DNA of 5,824 nucleotides. It comes from DASXIW01 sp036497785 (lineage in GTDB: Bacteria; Pseudomonadota; Alphaproteobacteria; Acetobacterales; Acetobacteraceae). The DNA lies in contig DASXIW010000051.1 in assembly GCA_036497785.1 (NCBI GenBank), positions 1 to 5,824 on the forward strand. Direction: 5' to 3'. The notes beneath the pieces were generated by a model. It was given only the letters and a program-made list of their open reading frames with translations, had not been told where the DNA came from and ran no database searches. The translations under genes and the position numbers were made by a program. Of the stretch, positions 1 through 5,262 are shown in pieces (position 1 is the stretch's first letter; each line of letters starts with the position of its first letter).

Positions 1-131
1 GCGGAAACTGCCGTCACACCGCCACGACCCAATGCTTCCGCCTCACTCGCCGCCCACAGCCGCCGGTCACGCTCATTCAAGAACGGCGTGAGCGCTGCAA
101 AACGGGCTTTGATGCTGGCCGTGTCAATCAC
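1..131 (-). CDS. ISAzo13-family transposase, N-terminal fragment (partial)
   Basis: The leftward frame from a GTG at 131 reads V/M-I-D-T-A-S-I-K-A-R-F-A-A-L, followed by a segment containing TPFLNERDRRLWAASEAEAL and ending in GRGGVTAVS. This matches what I know of the N-terminus of ISAzo13-family DDE transposases: a helix with 'L..ERDRRLWAA.EA' and then a 'GRGGV..V' turn leading into a helix-turn-helix. An in-frame stop (TAG, 165-167) lies upstream, so the start is within 131-164; GTG at 131 is the plausible choice, though no strong ribosome binding site precedes it. Only about 43 codons are in the window, and the catalytic domain lies beyond the left edge, so activity cannot be judged. The fragment is open to the edge with no frameshift. 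Confidence 0.7.
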   Translation of the reverse strand, partial: MIDTASIKARFAALTPFLNERDRRLWAASEAEALGRGGVTAVS

Positions 132-182
132 CCAACAAGGCCAGTACGAACCGCAGACCGATTCCTACCCAATGATTCGGTT

Positions 183-198
183 GTTCCGGCTCAGAACC
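183..198 (-). repeat. Putative terminal inverted repeat of the insertion sequence
   Basis: On the minus strand from 198 the bases read GGTTCTGAGCCGGAAC, an interrupted dyad with GTTC and GAAC arms. It sits between the transposase start and the msrQ stop codon, where an element end is expected. Its partner end is not in the window, so this is a positional inference. Confidence 0.35.
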
Positions 199-222
199 TA
201 AGCTGCTTTCAGGCGTTCGGTA

Positions 223-1086
223 TTACGTCGCCACACGCTCCGCCTGCGGCCGCCGCAGCCTCACCCGGCGCAGGGCGGCGAGGAGGAATACGGCCAGTCC
301 CAGGACGAGCACCGCCGCCGCCGGTCGCAGGCCGTAGCTGATATCGAGATTGGCGAGCAGGACGCGTTCGGCGTGGGCGCCGGTTTTAAGGCCGTACCAG
401 GCGGCTTCAACCCCTGCGGTCACGAGGGCCGCCAGGACGGACAGCAATGGCAGCAGCCAGAGTTTGCCCTGGGTTCGGCGCGGCGCCAGGCGCCAGAACC
501 CCAGCCAGGCGAACACGCCGAAGGCAAAGATGGCGGCGCTCACATCGGCTTTGGATTGCAGGGCGTAGTGGAACAGCGCCAGCAGCGCCAGCGGGAAGAT
601 CAGTCGGTGGAGTTTCTTCCAGCGGGCGCGCAGCCGCTTTTGCCAGCCATCCGTGGAGGTAATGGCGAGCGTGAGCAGGCCCAGCAGGGTGATGAAGCCG
701 ATGGTGAGGTAGAAGCGGAGCACGATCTCGCTGGCCACGCTGAGCACGCGCCATTTCTGGTCCACGCAGTACAGCGTTAAATGGCAGACGGCATAGCAGG
801 CGGTGGTGACGCCCAGCAGGCGGCGAAGGATGACGACGCGCGACCAGTTCAGCACGGCGCGCCCGGGGGTGATTGCCAGGGTCAGCAGCAGGAAGCGCAC
901 CGTCCAATCGCCGATGCCGTGGATCATTTCGGTGACGGGGCGGCCGCCGAGCGCATTCAGATTCCATTGCACGGTCAGCAGGGCGCCGGGCAGGATCACC
1001 AGCAGCAGTACGACGATCTTCAGCGCCGAGACACGCCCGGCGGGGTCGCGCCAGGGGGCGGAGATGCCCAGAAGGGAAGTGGCCAT
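223..1086 (-). CDS. msrQ: MsrQ-like heme-binding inner-membrane subunit with C-terminal extension
   Basis: The 287-residue protein belongs to the ferric-reductase-like transmembrane family. MsrQ carries electrons from quinol or a flavin reductase to the periplasmic molybdoenzyme MsrP, which repairs oxidised methionine. The diagnostic core is HGIGDWTVRFLLLTLAITP (residues 56-74), RRLLGV..ACYAVCHLTLY, and LHRLIF....LFHY. His102, His160 and His173 fit the heme-ligand pattern; the last two are 13 apart, as in E. coli MsrQ (His151 and His164). About eight membrane segments are visible: the usual six plus two near residues 209-230 and 253-272. E. coli MsrQ is about 211 residues, so this is an extended form. 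ATG at 1086 was chosen because the only longer start is a TTG at 1137; neither has a clear ribosome binding site. No msrP lies beside it, and an insertion sequence ends just past its stop. Its electron acceptor is therefore uncertain. Confidence 0.85.
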   Translation of the reverse strand: MATSLLGISAPWRDPAGRVSALKIVVLLLVILPGALLTVQWNLNALGGRPVTEMIHGIGDWTVRFLLLTLAITPGRAVLNWSRVVILRRLLGVTTACYAVCHLTLYCVDQKWRVLSVASEIVLRFYLTIGFITLLGLLTLAITSTDGWQKRLRARWKKLHRLIFPLALLALFHYALQSKADVSAAIFAFGVFAWLGFWRLAPRRTQGKLWLLPLLSVLAALVTAGVEAAWYGLKTGAHAERVLLANLDISYGLRPAAAVLVLGLAVFLLAALRRVRLRRPQAERVAT

Positions 1087-1117
1087 GCCTGTGCTGTTCT
1101 TGCGGTGATGCGTGGTT

Positions 1118-1144
1118 GGCAATGGATCGGAGGGCAATGGATCG
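1118..1144. repeat. Two direct copies of a 12-base motif upstream of msrQ
   Basis: The 12-mer GGCAATGGATCG occurs at 1118-1129 and 1133-1144, giving a period of 15 bases. It lies in the gap between the msrQ start (1086) and the preceding gene's stop (1211), about 32 bases before the msrQ ATG. It could be a tandem operator or a chance duplication. The period is not close to one or two helical turns, which weakens the operator reading. Confidence 0.5.
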
Positions 1145-1210
1145 CGGTGCGGGAGCGGTCCGCAAGTGAAAACCCGCTCATTCGGCCGAAAATCTTGCCG
1201 GCCGGCGCTC

Positions 1211-1822
1211 TCAGCGAGCCGGGGGAGGCGGATGCAGCCGCACGTAATTCGCAGGCACCTGGAACACGGACGGGTCGATCGGCCCGTAGGTGACCTTGGT
1301 TGCCTCCAGTACCGTGCGGCCGGCGGTCACGGCGCGCAGCAGGACTCCGTCATCGGTGATGCAGACCAGCGCCGGGGCGCCGGCAAGGTCTTTGGTCTCC
1401 CACTCCGTGCATGTCAGTGACGCTATGCGGGACTCGCCCTCGCGGATGAAGGGAATGCCGTTGTCGACGGGGGGGCTGCCAGGCACCGGCGCATTGGCCC
1501 CCCCCATGCCGTCCAGTTCCAGCACGGCGTGGTCGGCCTCGCGCACTGTCGTCATGTGGTGGTTGCGGGTGTCGAGGATGACATATAGGCCCGGCGTGGG
1601 TGGGTCGACACGCAGCCGGCCGCCGGTCACGTCCCAGCGCATGCGCTGCTCGATGATACCGGGCGCGGTGGCGGGGTTGATTTGGCCGAGCCGGTAGGTG
1701 ATGTCCACGTCGCGGCTGGGCAGTGTCTGGGGACGGTCCTGCGACCGGGCCGGGGCGGCGGCGAGGGGCAACAGCAGCATGGCGGCGCCAAGGCTGATAC
1801 GCATCCTGCGCGGGCCCGTCAT
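1211..1822 (-). CDS. Secreted protein of unknown function, DUF4412-like
   Basis: This gene encodes 203 residues. The N-terminus has a basic stretch (MTGPRRMR), a hydrophobic core (LGAAMLLLPLAAAP) and a probable signal-peptidase site near ARS-Q, so the product should be exported. The mature part looks beta-rich: a 'DVDITYRLGQ' strand, 'QRMRWDVTGGRLRVD', 'GLYVILDTRNHHMTTV', then a later half with two cysteines (CTEWE and VCIT) that could form a disulfide, and a C-terminal 'YGPIDPSVFQVPANYVRL' motif. The pattern of 'write the basis, display a residue value, then F.VP..Y' resembles DUF4412-type periplasmic proteins, but I hold this only as similarity. The ATG at 1822 overlaps the aat stop as ATGA, which supports this start and suggests translational coupling to aat. 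An alternative ATG is at 1804. No enzymatic motif is visible. Confidence 0.75.
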   Translation of the reverse strand: MTGPRRMRISLGAAMLLLPLAAAPARSQDRPQTLPSRDVDITYRLGQINPATAPGIIEQRMRWDVTGGRLRVDPPTPGLYVILDTRNHHMTTVREADHAVLELDGMGGANAPVPGSPPVDNGIPFIREGESRIASLTCTEWETKDLAGAPALVCITDDGVLLRAVTAGRTVLEATKVTYGPIDPSVFQVPANYVRLHPPPPAR

Positions 1823-2517
1823 GCGCGCCCCGCGAGGGTGCGAAATTCCAGTTCCAGCAGTTCCGGCGCGCATTCGGGCAGCCAGCTTGCCGGGGTGGCG
1901 ACCGCTTCGGCTAGACGGTCGCGATAGGTGGCGCGAAGGATTTCCAGCGCGCCGAACTGGGTCAGGTGGGCGGTGACGAACTGGGTGTCCAGCAGCGTGA
2001 AGCCGCCCAGCCGCAGCCGGGCCACAAGATGCACCAAGGCGACTTTGGAGGCGTCGCGCGCCCGGCTGAACATGCTTTCGCCGAAGAAGGCACCGCCCAG
2101 CTTTACCCCGTACAATCCGCCCACCAGCACCCCGTTCTCTCGGCATTCCACGGAATGCGCATGGCCCATGTCGTGCAACTGCGTGAAAAGCTGCTCGATC
2201 TGCGGGTTGATCCAGCTGTCATCGCGCACCGGAGAGGAGGCGGCGCATTGGCCGATCACCGCCCGGAAATCCTGGTCCACGGCTACGGCGAACCTGCCCG
2301 ACAGCACGGTGCGCAGCAGCCGGCGCGACAGATGGAACCCGTCCAGCGGCAAGATGCCACGCATATCCGGATCCAGCCAGTACAGCCGCCGGCCGTCGCG
2401 CGTCTCGGCCATCGGGAACAGGCCGGCGCGATAGGCCTTCAGCATCAACTCGGGCGTGATCTCCAACGAACGGCGCGACATGCGGGCATGGTGCCGCAGC
2501 GGATCGGTTTTCGCCAT
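1819..2517 (-). CDS. aat: Leucyl/phenylalanyl-tRNA-protein transferase
   Basis: Aat transfers Leu or Phe from aminoacyl-tRNA to proteins with an N-terminal Arg or Lys, marking them for ClpS/ClpAP degradation in the cytoplasm. The 232-residue product shows the family order: ITPELMLKAYRAGLFPMAE (residues 20-38), WLDPDMRGILPLD, WINPQIEQLF, HAHSVECRENGVLVGGLYG, GGAFFGESMFSRARDASKVAL and GGFTLLDTQFVTAHLTQFGALEI. Glu147, Asp177 and Gln179 keep the spacing of the catalytic residues known from E. coli (Glu156, Asp186, Gln188). The ATG at 2517 is used; a second ATG at 2481 (MSRRSLEITP) matches the start often seen in relatives and would give 220 residues. Neither has a strong ribosome binding site. 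Longer in-frame extensions toward 2826 run through the divergent gene and lack family similarity. The downstream gene is coupled by ATGA. Confidence 0.95.
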   Translation of the reverse strand: MAKTDPLRHHARMSRRSLEITPELMLKAYRAGLFPMAETRDGRRLYWLDPDMRGILPLDGFHLSRRLLRTVLSGRFAVAVDQDFRAVIGQCAASSPVRDDSWINPQIEQLFTQLHDMGHAHSVECRENGVLVGGLYGVKLGGAFFGESMFSRARDASKVALVHLVARLRLGGFTLLDTQFVTAHLTQFGALEILRATYRDRLAEAVATPASWLPECAPELLELEFRTLAGRA

Positions 2518-2617
2518 GCGGATGTTTTTTCGGGCCCTGGTGGAATAACCGGCGGTCCCAGGCGTGGTGCAGTCAGAGCCGCCAGCCGGCTGCTCGGTTG
2601 CTGCAAGGATCGAACAG
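2518..2617. promoter_or_regulatory. Divergent promoter region between aat and the redox operon
   Basis: These 100 bases separate two divergently read transcription units, so promoters for both should lie here. There is a T-run at 2525-2530 and an AT-richer patch (TGGAATAACC, 2541-2550). I cannot assign -35 and -10 boxes with confidence. The plus-strand gene has a ribosome binding site, AAGGA at 2605-2609. The role is inferred from gene orientation. Confidence 0.45.
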
Positions 2618-3226
2618 ATGATGAACAGACGCATGCTTCTGGCCCTCGCGGTCGGGCTTTCCCTGTCCGGCGGCGCCTTCGCCCAGACTGCCGGCACACC
2701 GGCGCGACTGCGCGGCAAGATTGACACCGTGACGAGCGATACCATCCAGCTGACGCTGCGCAACGGCACCAAGGCCAGTGCCAAGCTGCCATCCGATCTG
2801 CGCGTGACTTGGCTGACCGTGGCCAAGCCCGATCAGATCGCGAAGGGCAGCTATATCGGCACCGCCGCGGTGCCGCAGGCCGACGGCACGCTGAAGGCGC
2901 TGGAAATCCAGGTGTTTCCGCCCAGCATGCGCGGTGTGGGCGAAGGCACGCGCGACTGGGATCTGGGCGCGGGCAGCAGCATGACAAACGGCACGATCGG
3001 CAGCCTGGTGAACGCCAACGGCCGCACGGTCACGATCACGTACAAGGGCGGCGAGAAGAAGGTGATCGTTCCGGACGATGTGCCCTTCGTGACCTATGTG
3101 CCGACTGACCGGAGCGCGCTGATTGTCGGCGCCAACGTGATCATCAACGGCACCCGCGCGGCGGACGGCACGGTAACGGCTGGCAGCGTCTCCGTCGGCA
3201 AGGACGGCCTCGTCCCGCCGATGTGA
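2618..3226 (+). CDS. Secreted two-repeat beta-rich protein, DUF5666/OB-like, of a redox operon
   Basis: The 202-residue product has a clear signal peptide: MMNRRM, a hydrophobic core and a cleavage site at AFA-Q (residue 22/23). Two similar halves follow. The first reads RGKIDTVTSDTIQLTLRNG..., with a GSYIGTAAVPQADGTLKALEIQVF stretch (residues 77-100). The second reads NGTIGSLV..NGRTVTITYKGG..., then ANVIINGTRAADGTVTAGSVSVG. The shared 'G.I..V....I.L...NG / VPxDGTLKA..I.V' pattern is typical of DUF5666-like OB-fold proteins. Between the halves lies SMRGVGEGTRDWDLGAGSSMTNGTI, which I recognise from homologues sometimes labelled 'metal ABC transporter permease'; nothing here supports that name, as there is no membrane bundle. 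The start at 2618 is favoured by AAGGA eight bases upstream; ATG 2621 is the alternative, and GTG 2564 would put a non-signal segment in front. It precedes the cytochrome b and molybdoenzyme genes, so a periplasmic accessory role is likely but unproven. Confidence 0.8.
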   Translation: MMNRRMLLALAVGLSLSGGAFAQTAGTPARLRGKIDTVTSDTIQLTLRNGTKASAKLPSDLRVTWLTVAKPDQIAKGSYIGTAAVPQADGTLKALEIQVFPPSMRGVGEGTRDWDLGAGSSMTNGTIGSLVNANGRTVTITYKGGEKKVIVPDDVPFVTYVPTDRSALIVGANVIINGTRAADGTVTAGSVSVGKDGLVPPM

Positions 3227-3272
3227 TCGCATCGCCTCGTCCCGCCTTGCCTTTTCGTGGCGGGGCGGGACG
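3207..3272 (+). other. 13-base direct repeat and GC-rich hairpin between operon genes
   Basis: GCCTCGTCCCGCC occurs at 3207-3219, at the very end of the preceding coding region, and again at 3234-3246 after its stop. The second copy can pair as CGTCCCGCC (3238-3246) with GGCGGGACG (3264-3272), and more tightly as CCCGCC (3241-3246) with GGCGGG (3259-3264). The hairpin has no following T-run, so it is not a standard terminator; it may protect or separate the transcript segments. It ends 35 bases before the cytochrome b start. Confidence 0.45.
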
Positions 3273-3307
3273 GGACGCCTCGGGCCGCCGATCTAAAGGG
3301 ATCACCG

Positions 3308-3961
3308 GTGAACATCACAGCTTCCGCCACGGCGCCGCGGCGCCTCATCATTATCCATCCGCTCATCGTGCGCATGACGCATTGGGTGAACGCCGTCGCC
3401 ATCATCTGCATGATCATGAGCGGCTGGATGATCTACAACGCTTCGCCGCTCTTCGGCTTCCGTTTTCCGGTCCGGGCGACGGTCGGCGGCTGGCTGGGCG
3501 GCGCCATTGCGTGGCACCTCGCCTTCATGTGGCTGCTGGTCGCCAATGGCATCGTCTATCTGCTGTATGGACTGATTTCCCGGCATTTCCGCGAGGATCT
3601 GCTGCCGCTTCGTCCCACCGACATCCTGCGCGACGCACGCGACGCCGCATTGTTCCGACTACGGCACACCGTTGGCGAATACAATGCCGTTCAGCGTCTG
3701 GCCTATGTGGTGGTGCTCGCGCTCGGCGGGTTGGCCGTTGCCTCAGGTCTGGCGCTGTGGAAGCCGGTGCAGCTCGATTTTCTCGCCTCCCTGTTCGGTG
3801 GCTACGATGTCGCGCGGCGGGTGCATTTCGTCGCCATGGCCGGCATTGTCGGCTTCATCGTGGTGCATCTGGCGCTCGTGCTGCTGGTGCCCCGCACCCT
3901 GCCCAGCATGATCACCGGGCGCGCCAGGCTGCCGGCCGCCCCCGAGGAGGCGGTTCGATGA
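3308..3961 (+). CDS. Cytochrome b561-type membrane protein partnering a molybdoenzyme
   Basis: This 217-residue protein looks like a four-helix diheme cytochrome b of the b561/hydrogenase cytochrome b group, which passes electrons between the quinone pool and a periplasmic partner. Helix 1 contains HPLIVRMTHWVNAVAIICMIMSGWMIYNASPLFGF (residues 17-51) with His25; helix 2 has GAIAWHLAFMWLLVANGIVYLLYG with His70; helix 3 is AYVVVLALGGLAVASGLALW; helix 4 holds RVHFVAMAGIVGFIVVHLALVLLVP with His173 and His187. These four histidines are the likely heme ligands. The start is GTG at 3308, with AAAGGG at 3295-3300 seven bases upstream; a GTG at 3257 has no such site. The stop overlaps the next gene's start (ATGA), which ties it to the molybdoenzyme. 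Substrate and electron direction are not readable. Confidence 0.9.
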   Translation: MNITASATAPRRLIIIHPLIVRMTHWVNAVAIICMIMSGWMIYNASPLFGFRFPVRATVGGWLGGAIAWHLAFMWLLVANGIVYLLYGLISRHFREDLLPLRPTDILRDARDAALFRLRHTVGEYNAVQRLAYVVVLALGGLAVASGLALWKPVQLDFLASLFGGYDVARRVHFVAMAGIVGFIVVHLALVLLVPRTLPSMITGRARLPAAPEEAVR

Positions 3962-4710
3962 AGCGCGTGCCAACGATCCGTCTGGAAGATCATCGCCCCG
4001 CGCTGCGAAATCTGGAACGACGGCTGATGCTCAAGCGCGGCCTGTCGCTCGGCGCGCTGACCATGCTCACCGGCTGCAACCTGCAGGACGGCGACACCAT
4101 GGACCGCGTGCTATGGGCAATGTCGCGCTGGAACGACCGTGTGCAGGCCCTGCTGTTCGACCCGGACAAGCTGGCGCCGACTTATTCGGCAAAGGACATC
4201 ACCAACCCGTTCCCGTTCAACGCCTTCTATCCCGTGGATGACGCGCCGGAGATCGACGGCGACGACTATGCCCTGGAAGTCTCAGGCCTGGTCGCGGACA
4301 AGCGGAACTGGACCCTCGCGCGGCTGCGCACGCTGCCGCAGGCCTCGCAGATCACACGGCATATCTGTATCGAGGGCTGGAGCGCCATCGGCCAATGGAG
4401 CGGTGTGCCGTTGCGCGTTTTCCTGGAACATATCGGCGCCGATCTGCGCGCCCGCTATGTCGGTTTCAAATGCGCCGATCGCTATTACTCCAGCATCGAC
4501 ATGGCGACAGCGCTGCATCCGCAAACCATCCTGGCATTGGATTACGGCAATGCACCGCTGCCGACCAAATACGGATACCCGATGAAGCTGCGGGTGCCGA
4601 CAAAACTTGGTTTCAAGAATCCGAAGCATATCGCGGCGATCTTCGTGACCAACGACTATCCCGGCGGATATTGGGAAGACCAGGGATATAACTGGTTCAG
4701 CGGGTCGTAA
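3958..4710 (+). CDS. Tat-exported SUOX-fold molybdopterin oxidoreductase, lipoprotein candidate
   Basis: The 250-residue product belongs to the sulfite-oxidase/MsrP (YedY) fold of molybdenum enzymes. The expected Mo-ligand cysteine is Cys137 in RHICIEGWSAIGQWSGVPL (residues 134-152). Other family marks are DYALEVSGLV, RYVGFKCADRYYSSIDMATALHPQTILAL, GYPMKLRVPTKLGFKNPKHI and the C-terminal DQGYNWFSG. The N-terminus has a twin-arginine motif (ERRLMLKRG, residues 20-28), a hydrophobic stretch and a lipobox, LTGC, with Cys40; the residue after Cys40 is Asn, so it may be membrane-tethered on the periplasmic side. GAGGAGG at 3944-3950, seven bases before ATG 3958, and the ATGA overlap with the cytochrome b gene fix the start; the longer frame to 3223 is the shadow of that gene. 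It is shorter than E. coli MsrP (about 334 residues), so it is a relative rather than a confirmed MsrP. Substrate unknown. Confidence 0.9.
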   Translation: MKRVPTIRLEDHRPALRNLERRLMLKRGLSLGALTMLTGCNLQDGDTMDRVLWAMSRWNDRVQALLFDPDKLAPTYSAKDITNPFPFNAFYPVDDAPEIDGDDYALEVSGLVADKRNWTLARLRTLPQASQITRHICIEGWSAIGQWSGVPLRVFLEHIGADLRARYVGFKCADRYYSSIDMATALHPQTILALDYGNAPLPTKYGYPMKLRVPTKLGFKNPKHIAAIFVTNDYPGGYWEDQGYNWFSGS

Positions 4711-4717
4711 GGTTCGG

Positions 4718-4799
4718 CTTGCCAGCTCGGCAAGGCCGACGAGTATGAAAACCGCGAATGCCGATCAGAAGATTTTCTCATTTTTCTGATCGGCCTTGC
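4718..4799 (+). other. Three overlapping inverted repeats, possibly alternative RNA stems
   Basis: Stem A pairs CTTGCC (4718-4723) with GGCAAG (4729-4734). Stem B pairs GCAAGGCCGA (4730-4739) with TCGGCCTTGC (4790-4799), 10 of 10 bases. Stem C pairs GCCGATCAGAA (4760-4770) with TTCTGATCGGC (4784-4794), 11 of 11 bases around a 13-base loop. A and B share 4730-4734, and B and C share 4790-4794, so the folds exclude each other. No T-run follows, so this may be an attenuator, a processing site or a palindromic remnant. Confidence 0.5.
4760..4794 (+). terminator. Strong perfect hairpin after the molybdoenzyme gene
   Basis: An 11-base perfect inverted repeat (GCCGATCAGAA and its complement) encloses the T-rich loop 4771-4783, 50 bases past the molybdoenzyme stop. 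It could end the redox operon, but the bases after it (CTTGCACTCCC) are not a T-run, so intrinsic termination on the plus strand is doubtful. Confidence 0.3.
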
Positions 4800-4839
4800 A
4801 CTCCCATGTCCCCCTGCAGTCAGAATGGGATCATCGCCG

Positions 4840-5136
4840 ATGAGTGAGGAAATCCGTGTCGTCGCCATAGCCGAGGCGAAGCCGGGGCAGGAGGATGCGG
4901 TGGCGGCGGCGATCCGCGCCTGCATTGGCCCAACTCGGCGCGAGGCGGGATGCCGCTTCTATGTCGCGCATACCGATCTCGACCGGCCGAGTCACTTCGT
5001 CTTCGTGGAACGCTGGGCGAACCGCGCCGCCCTGGAGGCCCATGCCAACTCGCCGCATTTCCTGGCCATGGCAGCTTCCTTTCGCGATCTGCTGAGGGCG
5101 CCGCTGCAAATTCTGACGCTTCAGGAACTGCGATAG
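4840..5136 (+). CDS. Antibiotic-biosynthesis-monooxygenase (ABM) fold protein
   Basis: The 98-residue protein fits the dimeric alpha+beta barrel of the ABM / YgiN family, small cytoplasmic proteins some of which oxidise quinols and others of which have unrelated roles. Visible family marks are IRVVAIAEAKPGQEDAVAAAI (residues 5-25), PTRREAGCRFYVAHTD (31-46), HFVFVERWANRAALEAHANSPHF (52-74) and a C-terminal beta segment PLQILTLQEL. Length is normal. The start at 4840 (MSEEIRVV) matches the usual family N-terminus, with GGGA at 4827-4830 ahead; ATG 4825 would add five residues. There is no signal peptide. It follows the redox operon after a 129-base gap containing hairpins, so co-transcription is uncertain, and its substrate is unknown. 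Confidence 0.85.
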   Translation: MSEEIRVVAIAEAKPGQEDAVAAAIRACIGPTRREAGCRFYVAHTDLDRPSHFVFVERWANRAALEAHANSPHFLAMAASFRDLLRAPLQILTLQELR

Positions 5137-5262
5137 GGCGATGGCGTCGCCTCCGGCAGGGTCGGCGCCAGCCTGTTGACGGCCGTCGCTCCGAATGAGT
5201 CGGGGCATGTCGGCCCGTGTGCTGAAGTCGATCCGCCACGTCATGAACAAGGGGAGATCTGC

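Larger units (their letters stand above)
1..198 (-). mobile_element. End of an ISAzo13-like insertion sequence, cut by the window edge
   Basis: This stretch holds the start of a leftward transposase gene and the non-coding DNA before it. Read on the minus strand from 198, the sequence begins GGTTCTGAGCCGGAAC, which contains a short internal dyad (GTTC...GAAC), and runs about 67 bases to the transposase start. I place the element end at 198 because this motif looks like a terminal repeat and because host coding sequence (msrQ) ends at 223. The other end is outside the window, so neither the terminal inverted repeat nor a target duplication can be tested. The exact boundary is an inference; the presence of a transposase fragment is better supported. 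Confidence 0.55.

Noticed and set aside
407..1165. Second leftward frame of 252 residues overlapping msrQ
   Set aside because: Proline- and arginine-rich sequence with no domain; msrQ in the other frame has conserved motifs and histidines.
1823..2146. N-terminal extension of the DUF4412-like protein to 2146
   Set aside because: It overlaps aat in another frame, and the signal peptide begins only at the ATG at 1822.
2518..2826. N-terminal extension of aat to 2826
   Set aside because: It runs antisense through the divergent secreted-protein gene and adds about 100 residues with no Aat similarity.
2573..3232. Leftward 219-residue open frame
   Set aside because: It is the antisense shadow of the signal-peptide protein at 2618-3226, whose two repeats and ribosome binding site make it the real gene.
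3223..3957. Long upstream extension of the molybdoenzyme frame to 3223
   Set aside because: It overlaps the cytochrome b gene in another frame, has arginine-rich low-similarity sequence typical of a shadow frame, and a strong ribosome binding site sits right before ATG 3958.
5137..5151. Hairpin GGCGA/TCGCC after the ABM gene
   Set aside because: A five-base stem without a T-run is common by chance in GC-rich DNA.
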